Position numbers and translations under genes: made by a program. From SZAS-103 sp038234715 (GTDB lineage Bacteria; Pseudomonadota; Gammaproteobacteria; Xanthomonadales; Xanthomonadaceae), in NCBI GenBank assembly GCA_038234715.1, contig JBBQTD010000001.1:124001-188000 (forward strand): a DNA stretch of 64,000 bases, written 5' to 3'. The stretch's first letter is position 1; the number at the start of each line of letters is the position of its first letter. This document shows positions 53,059 through 62,072 of this stretch, in pieces. The notes under the pieces were generated by a model. That model saw only the letters and a list, made by a program, of their open reading frames with translations. It was not told the DNA's origin and ran no database searches.

Positions 53059-53385
53059 CTGCAAGCGATCATGACGGCGATGAAGGTTTTCATCGCGCCT
53101 GCGAAACATGTCATCGCGACGATGATGAACATCATCGCTCCGATGAAACCATTTATGGCCGGGATGCAACAGTCAATCGCCGCTGCGCGTGCTTGCACAA
53201 CCGCTGCGATACCTTTCATGGCGGCGATGCATCCCTTCATGGATGCGATGGTGCCCATCATTGCCCCGATGAAGCCTTTCTTCGCTCCGATGCAACAGTC
53301 AATCGCGGCCGCGCGTGTTTGCGCGCGTGCGCGGATGGTCTTCATCGCCGCGCGGATACCTTTCATCGTCGCAATGAAAGCTTGA
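53059..53385. repeat. 21-bp repeat array coding a heptapeptide on both strands
   Basis: Fifteen tandem 21-bp units plus a partial unit, ending at TGA 53383-53385. The typical unit is ATGAAACCTTTCATCGCT plus three variable bases, and contains ATGAAA-CC-TTTCAT. On the plus strand a frame from ATG 53071 reads [AP]-M-K-P-F-I-A heptads (104 residues). On the minus strand an open frame (53534-53049) reads F-I-G-A-M-K-G heptads. A higher-order repeat of six units exists: units at 53122-53205 recur at 53248-53331, including ATGCAACAGTCAATCGC twice. Neither frame has a convincing ribosome-binding site or signal peptide. The rest of the 783-bp gap (52941-53723) holds no other gene I can support. Confidence 0.9.
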
Positions 53386-53723
53386 TCGGGGATTGCGGCG
53401 TCAAGCATGGCCCTGCAAATGCATCGCAGCGCCCAGATGCAGGGGTTCTCGGCCACCAGGATAGCCACGACAGCCGTGCCGCCAGGGTGCATGCACATCC
53501 GGCATGGCTGCTGTCGATGCGGGCTCGTTCGCACGCGCCGTGCGCCGTTTCGCAGGCAGGCTCGCCTCCCCTTGCGAGCTTAACTGGGTGTTACACCGCC
53601 TCCATAATGCTTCCGGGAGTCCGTCTGGATTCACGCGCGGGTGCGCACGATGGTGCCTGGCACCAAGCCGAGAACAGCCGCTGCGCAGCGGTGCCAAACC
53701 ACGAACCAACAAGGAGTTCCAGC

Positions 53724-54344
53724 ATGACGGACCAATACCAGAAGGACCTCGACAACGCCGCGAAGGTTCGCCACGACACGCAGGTTGAAGTCGACGCCGA
53801 GCGCACGAAGGCGGAGGAGAAACTCGCGAAGGCCGAGAGCGAGGCAGACCGCAAATTCGTCAAGGAAGCCGATCGCGCCGAGGCATCCGCGATGAATCGC
53901 GACCCGATTACCGGAGCGCCGGGTTCGCATCCGGTTGGAACCGGCATCGGCACCACCGGCGGCATGATTGCGGGCGCGACGCTCGGTTCGCTCGGCGGGC
54001 CGATCGGCACGGCCATCGGAGGGCTGGTTGGCGCGATTGTCGGTGCCGCCGCTGGCCACAGTGCAGGCGAAGCGGTCAACCCGACCGCCGACGAAATATT
54101 TTGGCGCGACGCGTTTGTGCGCGAGCCGTACTACAACCCGGACCGCAATTTCGACGACTATTCCCCGGCGTACCGCGCAGGCTACCTTTACCGCAATGAG
54201 TTCCGCGACCACACCTGGGAGCAGGCCGAGCCGGAATTGCAGTCCGGATGGGAAAGCAATCCGACCACCTCGCGCCTGCGCTGGGAAGAAGCCCGCCCCG
54301 CAGCGCGAGCCGCGTGGTACCGCGCGGACGAAAGCACGCGCTGA
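53724..54344 (+). CDS. Glycine-zipper protein
   Basis: 206 residues from ATG at 53724, with AAGGAG 7 bp upstream. The N-terminal 60 residues are charged and coiled-coil-like (TDQYQKDLDNAAKVRHDTQVEVDAERTKAEEKLAKAESEADRKFVKEADRAEASAM). A glycine zipper follows (GTGIGTTGGMIAGATLGSLGGPIGTAIGGLVGAIVGAAAGHSAGEAVNP). The C-terminal part is aromatic: FWRDAFVREPYYNPDRNFDDYSPAYRAGYLYRNEFRDHTWEQAEPELQSGW. No signal peptide is seen. Similar bacterial proteins are of unknown function, and some are stress-induced. The 21-bp array lies about 340 bp upstream. Confidence 0.8.
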   Translation: MTDQYQKDLDNAAKVRHDTQVEVDAERTKAEEKLAKAESEADRKFVKEADRAEASAMNRDPITGAPGSHPVGTGIGTTGGMIAGATLGSLGGPIGTAIGGLVGAIVGAAAGHSAGEAVNPTADEIFWRDAFVREPYYNPDRNFDDYSPAYRAGYLYRNEFRDHTWEQAEPELQSGWESNPTTSRLRWEEARPAARAAWYRADESTR

Positions 54345-54587
54345 CGCAGCCCCCGGCGATTGGCGAAGGTGGAGGAAGCAATACACATCGCGCTTGGGAA
54401 TATTGGCCACGGCACGCTGGTCTCCATCGGTGACGGCTGGGCAGCACGTACGGGTGGTCGAGCCGTTGGCTCGTCCGTCCGGCCTGCAGAAGCAACCCAG
54501 CACAATGCTACCCTCAGCCGTGCTGCGGCCAGGGCGTCCTCATGCCGCAGCGTGATCCGGTTACGACCACGAACAGGGGGTAGCTTG

Positions 54588-55265
54588 ATGCGTGTATCGC
54601 GGCAATGGCGTTGGGTGGTGATCTTTCCCCTCGCAGCAATGCTTGCATGCGCGTCGACGGTGTCTGCGGCCGAGCTGAAAGTCCAGGTCAACGATGACAA
54701 GGGGCATCCGGTCGGCGATGCGGTGGTGACGGTGTTGCCGCAGAGCGCGACGCAGAAGGTGCCGGACCGGCGCGGACCGGCGGTCACCAAGACCATCGAC
54801 CAGAAGCAGGAAACGTTCATCCCCTACATCGAGATCTTTCGCCCCGGCGACAAGGTGCTGTTCCGCAGTAACGATCAGATGCGCCACCACGTCTACACGT
54901 TCTCGCCGCTCAAGCCGTTCGAGTTCGTGCTGGTTCCGGGCGAAAGTTCGAAGCTGATCGCGCTCGACCAGGCCGGCGTGATCGCGGTCGGCTGCAACAT
55001 CCACGACATGATGATCACCTATCTGTATGTATCGGATGCGCCATGGATCGCTCGCACCGGTGCGGATGGGCGCGCGGTGTTTGCGGACGTACCCGCAGGG
55101 CCATGGGTGGTGCGGGTGTGGCACCCGCGCCTGCGGCCGGGCAAGCCTGACCTTGCGCAATCGGCTACGCTGGTGACGGCGGACGAGTCGAAGGTGGTCA
55201 CGTTTGCGTTGTCGCTGCTGCCGGATGCGCGCCACGAATTCGATCGGGAACATACGCGGTACTAG
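54588..55265 (+). CDS. Exported cupredoxin-like protein (methylamine-utilisation type)
   Basis: 225 residues from ATG at 54588. The signal peptide is MRVSRQWRWVVIFPLAAMLACASTVSA. A cupredoxin fold follows, with a candidate type-1 copper site: H100/H101 in NDQMRHHVYTFSP and C136, H139, M141 in IAVGCNIHDMMITYLYVSD. The C-terminal domain is beta-sandwich (TGADGRAVFADVPAGPWVVRVWHPRLRPGKPD). Proteins of this type are annotated as methylamine utilisation proteins, but no mau genes are present. It begins a three-gene operon with the EAL protein (45 bp gap) and the outer-membrane barrel. Confidence 0.85.
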   Translation: MRVSRQWRWVVIFPLAAMLACASTVSAAELKVQVNDDKGHPVGDAVVTVLPQSATQKVPDRRGPAVTKTIDQKQETFIPYIEIFRPGDKVLFRSNDQMRHHVYTFSPLKPFEFVLVPGESSKLIALDQAGVIAVGCNIHDMMITYLYVSDAPWIARTGADGRAVFADVPAGPWVVRVWHPRLRPGKPDLAQSATLVTADESKVVTFALSLLPDARHEFDREHTRY

Positions 55266-55309
55266 CACGCGTCGCCAGGATTTGGTCTCCGGGACTAAGG
55301 ATTGTTGCG

Positions 55310-57685
55310 ATGGGCTTTCGGTTCCGGCTCGCATCCTTCTTCGTCGCCGCGCTGGTTACGGTGCAGGCGCTCACGGCGGTGCTTGTCTATGAAGTCACCC
55401 GCCAGCAGTTGATCGGCGAAGGACAACGCCAGCTCGGCGTTTCTGCGACGGCGTTCGCGCACCAGCTCGACGATATCTCCGAACGCGTTGCGACCAACGT
55501 GCAGGTGCTCGCGCTGGATTTCGCATTGCGCTCGGCGATCGCGCAGGGCGACCAGGCAACGGTGTTGTCGGCATTGCGCAACCACGGCCGACGCGTTGGC
55601 GCCGCGCGCATGCTGCTCATCGGCACGGATGGGCAGATCCAGGCAGATACCAATCAGGCCGATGCGAGCGTTGCCGATGCGCGCATGCAAGCCGCGCCCA
55701 CGAAATTTCCCTACAGCGACCTGTTGAACCGCGCCTACGAGCGGCCCTCCGCTGCGCTGGTTTCGGTGGACGGGCATGCGTACTGGATGGTGGTGGTGCC
55801 GGTGTTCGCGCCAACCCTGGTTGCGTTGATCGCGGCGGCGATCCCGGTCGACGACGCTTTGCTGGCGCGATTGCAGACGCAATCGACCCTGCCAAAAGGC
55901 GTCGAGATCGCGGCCGAGACGAACACCGGCACATGGAAGGTGGTTGCGCACGGCCAGGATCGCATTGCACTGACGGCGGAGTTGACTGCGCACAACCGCG
56001 GCCTGCCGACCGCGCCGGGCGTGTTCGTCGTCGGCGGTCGCGAATACGTCGTGCAGGCCGTGCACCTGGACGCGTCGCGACAAAGTCCCGCGGTTGCTGC
56101 GATCCTTGGGTACTCGGTGGACGAAGCGTTGCAGCCGTACCGATCCGTCGGGCGTGCGTGGGCCGCATTGCTCGCGCTCGGGCTGGCGGTCGGCCTCGTC
56201 GGCGCGTGGCTGATCGCACGCGGTGTTTCGCGCCCGGTGGAGGCGCTGGCCGCATCCGCACGACGCATCGAAGCCGGCGATTACAGCGCCTCGAAACCCA
56301 GCGCGCGCAAGGACGAGCTTGGCCAGCTCTCATCGGCATTCGGCAGCATGGCGCGGGCGATCCGCGAGCGCGAGGCGCACATCCTGCACCAGGCAGGGCA
56401 CGACCAGGTCACCGGCCTTCCGAATCGTGTCGCCACCGAAACCGCGATCCAGCTCGAACTCAATCTGCATCCAGAACGCGAGGCTGCATTGCTGATGCTG
56501 GGACTAGGGCGGGTTCCCGAAATCGTCAAGACGATGGGCCACGCGGTGAGCGATCGGCTGATGCACGACACCGGTGAACGCCTCAAGCGCCCGGCTGGCG
56601 ATGGACTGATCGCGCGCGCGACAGACACGGAGTTTTCGATCTTCCTGCCGGCAGCCGGAAAATCCGAAGCGATCGCGACTGCGTTCCGGGTAATCGACGC
56701 GCTGGCGGTGCCGTACCAGGAAGCCGACCTGTCGCTGGACATCGCGCCTGCCGTCGGCATTGCCCTGTTCCCTGCGCACGGCGCGGAAGCGAGCGGGCTG
56801 CTGCGTCGCGGCGAGGTGGCGCTGCTGGCCGCGCTCGATTCGGAGGAACCGATCGTTGTGTACGATCCGGCGACCGACCCGCATCGACCGGAGCGTCTGT
56901 CGCTGATGGGCGACCTGCGCGAGGCGCTCGATGGCGACCAGCTCGAACTGTATTACCAGCCGAAGTTGAATCTTACGAGCGGCCGCATCGATGGCGCCGA
57001 GGGACTAGTGCGCTGGCAGCATCCAAAGCTCGGTTTCGTTCCGCCCGACGCCTTCATCGCGATGGCCGAGGAAACCGGCAACATTCGCCGGCTCACGCGC
57101 TGGGCGCTGTCCGCTGGCATCGCGCAGGCGCATCGCTGGCGCACGGAAAGCGTGGCGATCCGGCTGTCGATCAATGTCTCCGCGCGCGACCTCGACGACG
57201 CCGACCTGCCGCGCCGCGTCTCGGAGTTGCTTGCGCTCCATGAAGTCCCTCCGGAACGGGTCGTGCTGGAAGTTACCGAGAGCGCCGTGATGGGTAAGCC
57301 TGATGCCGCGATCAAGGTGCTGCGCAAGCTCGCGGATCTCGGCATCGACCTGTCGATCGACGACTTCGGCGTGGGGCAATCGTCGTTCGCATACCTGCGC
57401 CGGCTGCCGGTGCGCGAACTGAAGATCGACAAGACCTTCGTCGAGCACCTGGCCGACTCGCCTGAGGACCGCACCATCGTGCATTCGATCGTGGACCTCG
57501 GCCATCGCCTCGGCTATCGGGTCACCGCCGAAGGAGTCGAAGATCGCATCGCTCTCGACTACATAACCGGGATAGGCTGCGACTATGCCCAGGGTTACCT
57601 GATCGCCAAAGCCATGCCAGCCGATGCGTTCAACAGTTTCATCGCAACCGGCCCCACCTTCGCCTTCCTGATGGGCGATGCGTGA
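55310..57685 (+). CDS. Membrane sensor with degenerate GGDEF and intact EAL domain
   Basis: 791 residues. A TM helix near 6-27, a periplasmic double-CACHE-like sensor of about 220 residues (VLALDFALRSAIAQGDQ, LLIGTDGQIQADTNQ), a second TM helix (AWAALLALGLAVGLVGAWLIAR), and HAMP (about 304-358). The GGDEF domain has ATDTEF in place of GGDEF near 437-442, so it cannot make c-di-GMP. The EAL domain has EGLVRW near 564 (EGL variant), NVSARDL, EVTES, DDFGVGQSS, KIDKTFV and AEGVED, all needed for phosphodiesterase activity. It would lower c-di-GMP in response to a periplasmic signal. Its stop overlaps the next start by one base (TGATG). Confidence 0.92.
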   Translation: MGFRFRLASFFVAALVTVQALTAVLVYEVTRQQLIGEGQRQLGVSATAFAHQLDDISERVATNVQVLALDFALRSAIAQGDQATVLSALRNHGRRVGAARMLLIGTDGQIQADTNQADASVADARMQAAPTKFPYSDLLNRAYERPSAALVSVDGHAYWMVVVPVFAPTLVALIAAAIPVDDALLARLQTQSTLPKGVEIAAETNTGTWKVVAHGQDRIALTAELTAHNRGLPTAPGVFVVGGREYVVQAVHLDASRQSPAVAAILGYSVDEALQPYRSVGRAWAALLALGLAVGLVGAWLIARGVSRPVEALAASARRIEAGDYSASKPSARKDELGQLSSAFGSMARAIREREAHILHQAGHDQVTGLPNRVATETAIQLELNLHPEREAALLMLGLGRVPEIVKTMGHAVSDRLMHDTGERLKRPAGDGLIARATDTEFSIFLPAAGKSEAIATAFRVIDALAVPYQEADLSLDIAPAVGIALFPAHGAEASGLLRRGEVALLAALDSEEPIVVYDPATDPHRPERLSLMGDLREALDGDQLELYYQPKLNLTSGRIDGAEGLVRWQHPKLGFVPPDAFIAMAEETGNIRRLTRWALSAGIAQAHRWRTESVAIRLSINVSARDLDDADLPRRVSELLALHEVPPERVVLEVTESAVMGKPDAAIKVLRKLADLGIDLSIDDFGVGQSSFAYLRRLPVRELKIDKTFVEHLADSPEDRTIVHSIVDLGHRLGYRVTAEGVEDRIALDYITGIGCDYAQGYLIAKAMPADAFNSFIATGPTFAFLMGDA

Positions 57686-58908
57686 TGCGCAGGGCCTTGC
57701 TCGCCTTGTCGATGGTCGCGGTGCTGCCGATCGGTGCGCTTGCGCAGGACATCACGTTGCACGGCTATGCGGACATACGCGCCGTGGTGCCGACGGACGA
57801 GACCAGCTGGAACGATGGAGGCCTAGGCAAGTCGCGTTACGGTGGTGGTAGCGGTATCGAGGCGCGCTTTGCTGGCGCGGCACTCGCCGGGACATGGCAA
57901 TTCGCTCCATCGTGGCTCGCGGTAGCCGATATGCGCGTGCAAGCCGATGCGAGTCCCCATGTCGACCTGCTGGATGTCTACCTGCGCTTTCGCCCTGCCT
58001 CGATGACGCCGTGGCGCTGGTCGCTCAAACTCGGCGCATTTTTTCCGCCGATCTCGCTCGAGAACGATGGCATTGGCTGGACCAGCACATGGACCCTGAC
58101 GCCTTCGGCGATCAACAGCTGGGTCGGCGAGGAGTTGCGCACGATCGGAGCGGAGTTCAGCGTCGAACACCGCGGCGACGCAGGCACGCTTGAAGCGGGG
58201 GGCGCGGTCTTCACGGGCAACGATCCCGCAGGTGAATTGCTGTTTGCGCGCGGATGGTCGCTCAGCGACCTCACCTCGGGAATCGGCACCCACGTGCGCG
58301 AACCGGATGTCTACACGCTGTTCACCGGCAGCACCGTGCCGGTTGGATACAAGCCCTTCGGCGAGATCGACCACCGCCTGGGCTGGTATGCGGATGCGAG
58401 CTGGAAGTCGCCCGCGTATGGACAGGTGACGTTGATGCGCTACGACAACCGCGCCGATCCGAAGACCTACCAGGACTACGAGGACCGCCAGGTGTTCGCG
58501 TGGCATACGCGATTCTGGAGCCTCGGTGCGAAGACGCGGATTGGCGACGTGGTGCTGATCGCACAGGCGATGAACGGCACGACCATCTTCGAACCGGCGC
58601 CGGACTTTTCGCTCGAGGCAAGGTTCCAGTCGGCCTACCTGCTCGCGGGATGGGACCGCGGCGCGTGGCGTCCGGCGTTGCGCATCGATTTCTTCAACCT
58701 CTACCAGTCGCCGACGGTGCTCGACTCGCCACTGAGCGAACACGGCAACGCCCTCACGCTTGCGTTGAACTGGCGTCCACGCGATTGGCTACGCGTGACG
58801 GGTGAGATGCTGCGCATCGATTCGGTCCGCGCCCAGCGCCTGCTGGAAGGGCTAAGCGCCAGGCAAATCGACAACCAGGTGCAGCTTGGGGTGCGGGTGC
58901 TGTTCTAG
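57685..58908 (+). CDS. Outer-membrane beta-barrel protein (porin-like)
   Basis: 407 residues from ATG at 57685 (GTG at 57682 also possible). The signal peptide MRRALLALSMVAVLPIGALAQ is followed by alternating amphipathic strands: ITLHGYADIRAVVP, GSGIEARFAGAALAGTWQFAPSWLAVADMRVQAD, LLDVYLRF and WRWSLKLGAFFPPISLEN. It ends IDNQVQLGVRVLF, with the terminal phenylalanine of outer-membrane proteins. It is the last gene of the cupredoxin/EAL/barrel operon, which suggests a surface component controlled with the c-di-GMP enzyme. Transport substrate unknown. Confidence 0.85.
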   Translation: MRRALLALSMVAVLPIGALAQDITLHGYADIRAVVPTDETSWNDGGLGKSRYGGGSGIEARFAGAALAGTWQFAPSWLAVADMRVQADASPHVDLLDVYLRFRPASMTPWRWSLKLGAFFPPISLENDGIGWTSTWTLTPSAINSWVGEELRTIGAEFSVEHRGDAGTLEAGGAVFTGNDPAGELLFARGWSLSDLTSGIGTHVREPDVYTLFTGSTVPVGYKPFGEIDHRLGWYADASWKSPAYGQVTLMRYDNRADPKTYQDYEDRQVFAWHTRFWSLGAKTRIGDVVLIAQAMNGTTIFEPAPDFSLEARFQSAYLLAGWDRGAWRPALRIDFFNLYQSPTVLDSPLSEHGNALTLALNWRPRDWLRVTGEMLRIDSVRAQRLLEGLSARQIDNQVQLGVRVLF

Positions 58909-58954
58909 GGCACGCCGGAACAAATGGCGAGACTGCCGCGACGTCGCGCAACAA

Positions 58955-59392
58955 TCACAGCGAAAGATCGTAGCGGATGAATCCATTGAATCGCGCAATC
59001 GAGTCGTACAGGGCGCGTGCGATCGTGTTGTGTTCCTGGGTGGTCCAGTACAGGCGTTGCGCCCCACGATCACGCGCCGCATCCGCGACCGCCTCGATCA
59101 GGACGCGCGCCACGCCCTGCCCGCGCGCCGAGGGATCGACGAACAAGTCCTGCAGATAGCACGTCGTTGGCGCCCACACGATCGTGTGGAAAAGGTAGTG
59201 GGCGATGCCGACGAGCTGGCCGTTCATTTTGGCGCCGAAGGCGAACAGCGCATCTGCGTTTCGCAGGCGGCCCCATGCGGTGGCATAGGCAGCGTCAGGC
59301 AACGAGGTCTTGTAGAAGTCCTTGTACGCACGTGCGAGGCGTTCCCACTCGTCCTGGTCACCAGCGCCCAACGGTGCGACGTGAACGTCCAC
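58955..59392 (-). CDS. GNAT family N-acetyltransferase
   Basis: 145 residues. GNAT fold: VHVAPLGAGDQDEWERLARAYKDFYKT, GQLVGIAHYLFHTIVW, then the acetyl-CoA loop FVDPSARGQGVARVLIEAVADAARDRGAQRLYWTTQEHNTIARALYDSIA. The R/Q-x-x-G-x-G/A loop is ARGQGVA, and the NxxAxxLYD motif is present. Substrate unknown; it may act on an amino acid, peptide or amine. Situated between two larger genes without clear operon links, 10 bp from the LuxR-type gene on the same strand. Confidence 0.9.
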   Translation of the reverse strand: MDVHVAPLGAGDQDEWERLARAYKDFYKTSLPDAAYATAWGRLRNADALFAFGAKMNGQLVGIAHYLFHTIVWAPTTCYLQDLFVDPSARGQGVARVLIEAVADAARDRGAQRLYWTTQEHNTIARALYDSIARFNGFIRYDLSL

Positions 59393-59402
59393 GAGGACCG
59401 CC

Positions 59403-62072
59403 TCAGGAGCCTATCAGGCCGTGCAGCCTGGCGCGGTCCACAGCGTGTTTGCGCGTGCCCGCGGAGAGCTTCAGGAACAGGTTCTTGAGGTGCCACTTCA
59501 CGGTCTCGTCGCTGATATCCATGGCGCGCGCGATCAACTTGTTCGACATGCCGTTGTTGAGCAGGCTCAGGACTTCGGCTTCCTTTGGCGTGAGCGGACC
59601 GCAGCGCAGATGCGCGGTCCGGCTTGCCGGAATCGGCGGAGTGGTTGGCTCGTCCACGGGTCGCGGCGTGGACACCAGACGCAGGCCGGTGGTGGCTGTG
59701 TGCAGCCCGATCCCCATTTGTACGGCAAGCGGATGGGTATCGGCGAGCAGACGCGCGTTGCCCCCTAGCGTGGCAAGGCTCAGGGCTTCGCCCAGCAGCG
59801 ACATCGCCTGGGGCGCATTGCGCTGCCGCTCAAGCACCGCGCGCAACACCCTGACGGTCAACGCGTCGCGGCGACGGTGCAGTTGATTCGCGAACACGTC
59901 CGCAATCTGCAGCTCCTGATCGGCGGCATCGAAATCGTGGCGCGCAAATGCCGCGTAGGTTCCTGCGATGGCACAGGCAAGCCTGTATTGCGGCAGATAC
60001 GGCAGCAACTCCTGAAGCTCGAACGCGCTCGCAAGCTGATGGAGTTGCCGCATCAGGCGATCGACCGTTTCGGTGCACAAGCCCAACGCGTAAATGCGGA
60101 TCTTTTCAGCAAGGGCGTGCATGGTCAGGCGTGGCAGGCCACGACGTTCGGCCAATGCGCCCAGACTGTCCAGCAGGTTCAGCGCGCGCCGCTCATCGTT
60201 TTCGCTCAAGGCGACATAGGTCAGCGTGCGGTAGGTCAGCAGGATGGCGTCTGGAAAGCCGGTGCGTTCGATCACATCCAGCCGGTTCGCCAACAACGCC
60301 TGCGCGGCCGCGGGCTGGTCGCGCTCATGCAGCGCAGCCGCGAGGACTGCCGCGAACATGCTTGCCACCATGCTGCGGCGACCCGCGACACGTTCGGCGT
60401 GGACCAGCGCCGGCCGCAGGATCGCCTCGGTCTGGTAGGCATCGCCATCCCACAGATGGCTCAGGCCGAGCAGCATCGTGCGATACGACAGCGCGAGCAT
60501 CGCAGAGTCGTTTTCGGCATCCACGGGAATCGCAGTCAGGATGCGTCGCGCAGCGTCGGTGTGGCCGGTATGCATTTCCAGATTGGCCAGCCCATTGCGA
60601 TAGGCGAGCGCACACACCGGTTCCGTGCAATCGCCCGGAAGTTCGGGCCAGCGCGCGAACAGGCCAGGCACCAGGCCCAGATGATCCGAATAACCGGTTG
60701 CGCTTGATGCAACAAGCGCGGCGAGGAATTGCGTCGCGGGCAGTGTGTCGGGGTCCGCGAGGATTTCCTGCGCAACCTTGAAAGCCTCGGCGTTGCGTTC
60801 GCCCAGCGCGGTAACCCACGCCGCGATCAGCCTCAGGTGGGTGTCGTTGGCGATGCTTTCGGGGGGGATGCGACTGAGCCACGCTTGCGCCTCTGCGAAC
60901 TTGCCCTGGGTCCGCAGCGTCCACAGCGATTGCACCGCATAGTTGTGCGCGAGCGCTTCGTCTCCGGCCGCGAGCGCGTGCGAAGCCGCTTCAGGGAACC
61001 GCTGTTGTTCGGCGAACCAACGGCACGCACGGCCGTGCAACGCTTCGCGCTCGGCGGCGGGACGCGTCTCGAAACGCCCCAGCAGGAAATCGCGCATGAG
61101 CGGGTGCAGCCGGAACCATCCCTGCAATTCGGCGACAATCAGGATTGGCGTGTCGAGAACGAGCTGGTCAAGATACGCCGAAGATGCCGCGCAACCGGTA
61201 ACGGCCTCGCACATTTGCGCGCTCATGCGGTCGAGGATCGCGATGCGGGTAAGAAAGTCCGCGACCGGTGTCGCCAGCTTCGAAAACAGCGACTCGATGA
61301 AATAGCGTTCGATGTCCCCATGGCGGCCCGAGAGCGCATTGATCGCAGCCGACAGATTCGACTCGGGTTCGATCGTGGCGACTGCAAGCTGCAGGCCGAT
61401 CGGCCAGCCTTCGGTCGCCTCGTGCAGGCGCACGCATTCGTCGAGGCTCAAGCGCGAACCGAAACGCTTGCCAAGGATCGCCATGGTTTCCTCGAGCGCA
61501 AGCCGAAGGTCGTCGACCTTGAGCAGGGCGCTGTTCCCCTTGGCGGCCAGTTCGCTGGTCTGCATCGACAGCGGCACGCGCGTCCCGATGACCACGTGCA
61601 GGTTGGATGGCGCGTTGTACAGCAGGTACGCAAGCGAGTGCCGGCTGATCTCGGGAAGGCGTTCGGCATCATCGACGATCAGCACGGTCTGCCGTCCCAG
61701 ACTTGCGATTTCGGCGAGCAGCCCGGTCAGCGTGTCGATCCCATGGTCGGTGTTCGCGGCGCTTTCCGTCCCCGATGTGTCGAGCGACGATCGACCGCTC
61801 GCGGTACGGATGGCGTGCAACAGCGCCATGTTGAAACGCGCGGGATCGTCCAGACGATCGGCGGTGAGCCACGCGACCAACGCGCCTTCAGCCAGCCAGC
61901 GGCGACGCCAGTGCACCAGTAGCGTGGTCTTGCCGAAACCTGCGGGCGCAAGGACCGTGATCGCCGTTCGATCGCACACGATGTCCCATATCCGCGACAG
62001 ACGATCACGCTCCACCGCCATGCGCGGCAGCCTGGGTGGCGTGGTCTTGAGGACGAACTCGGGTTCGAACAT
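59403..62072 (-). CDS. LuxR-family transcription activator, MalT-like (LAL/STAND ATPase)
   Basis: 889 residues. N-terminal NTPase: Walker A VLAPAGFGKTTLLVHW (about 40-55) and Walker B QTVLIVDDAERLPE. A winged-helix/arm region comes next, then a long TPR-like sensor (about 340-780). The C-terminal LuxR helix-turn-helix is LTPKEAEVLSLLNNGMSNKLIARAMDISDETVKWHLKNLFLKL, followed by RKHAVDRARLHGLI. The plan is that of MalT and AlkS: ATP- and ligand-dependent activators of nearby operons. It is divergent from the YadA-type adhesin gene, 526 bp away, and may control it. Ligand unknown. Confidence 0.92.
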   Translation of the reverse strand: MFEPEFVLKTTPPRLPRMAVERDRLSRIWDIVCDRTAITVLAPAGFGKTTLLVHWRRRWLAEGALVAWLTADRLDDPARFNMALLHAIRTASGRSSLDTSGTESAANTDHGIDTLTGLLAEIASLGRQTVLIVDDAERLPEISRHSLAYLLYNAPSNLHVVIGTRVPLSMQTSELAAKGNSALLKVDDLRLALEETMAILGKRFGSRLSLDECVRLHEATEGWPIGLQLAVATIEPESNLSAAINALSGRHGDIERYFIESLFSKLATPVADFLTRIAILDRMSAQMCEAVTGCAASSAYLDQLVLDTPILIVAELQGWFRLHPLMRDFLLGRFETRPAAEREALHGRACRWFAEQQRFPEAASHALAAGDEALAHNYAVQSLWTLRTQGKFAEAQAWLSRIPPESIANDTHLRLIAAWVTALGERNAEAFKVAQEILADPDTLPATQFLAALVASSATGYSDHLGLVPGLFARWPELPGDCTEPVCALAYRNGLANLEMHTGHTDAARRILTAIPVDAENDSAMLALSYRTMLLGLSHLWDGDAYQTEAILRPALVHAERVAGRRSMVASMFAAVLAAALHERDQPAAAQALLANRLDVIERTGFPDAILLTYRTLTYVALSENDERRALNLLDSLGALAERRGLPRLTMHALAEKIRIYALGLCTETVDRLMRQLHQLASAFELQELLPYLPQYRLACAIAGTYAAFARHDFDAADQELQIADVFANQLHRRRDALTVRVLRAVLERQRNAPQAMSLLGEALSLATLGGNARLLADTHPLAVQMGIGLHTATTGLRLVSTPRPVDEPTTPPIPASRTAHLRCGPLTPKEAEVLSLLNNGMSNKLIARAMDISDETVKWHLKNLFLKLSAGTRKHAVDRARLHGLIGS

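Noticed and set aside
53059..53385. CRISPR array at the second repeat
   Set aside because: No unique spacers; units are contiguous and diverged.
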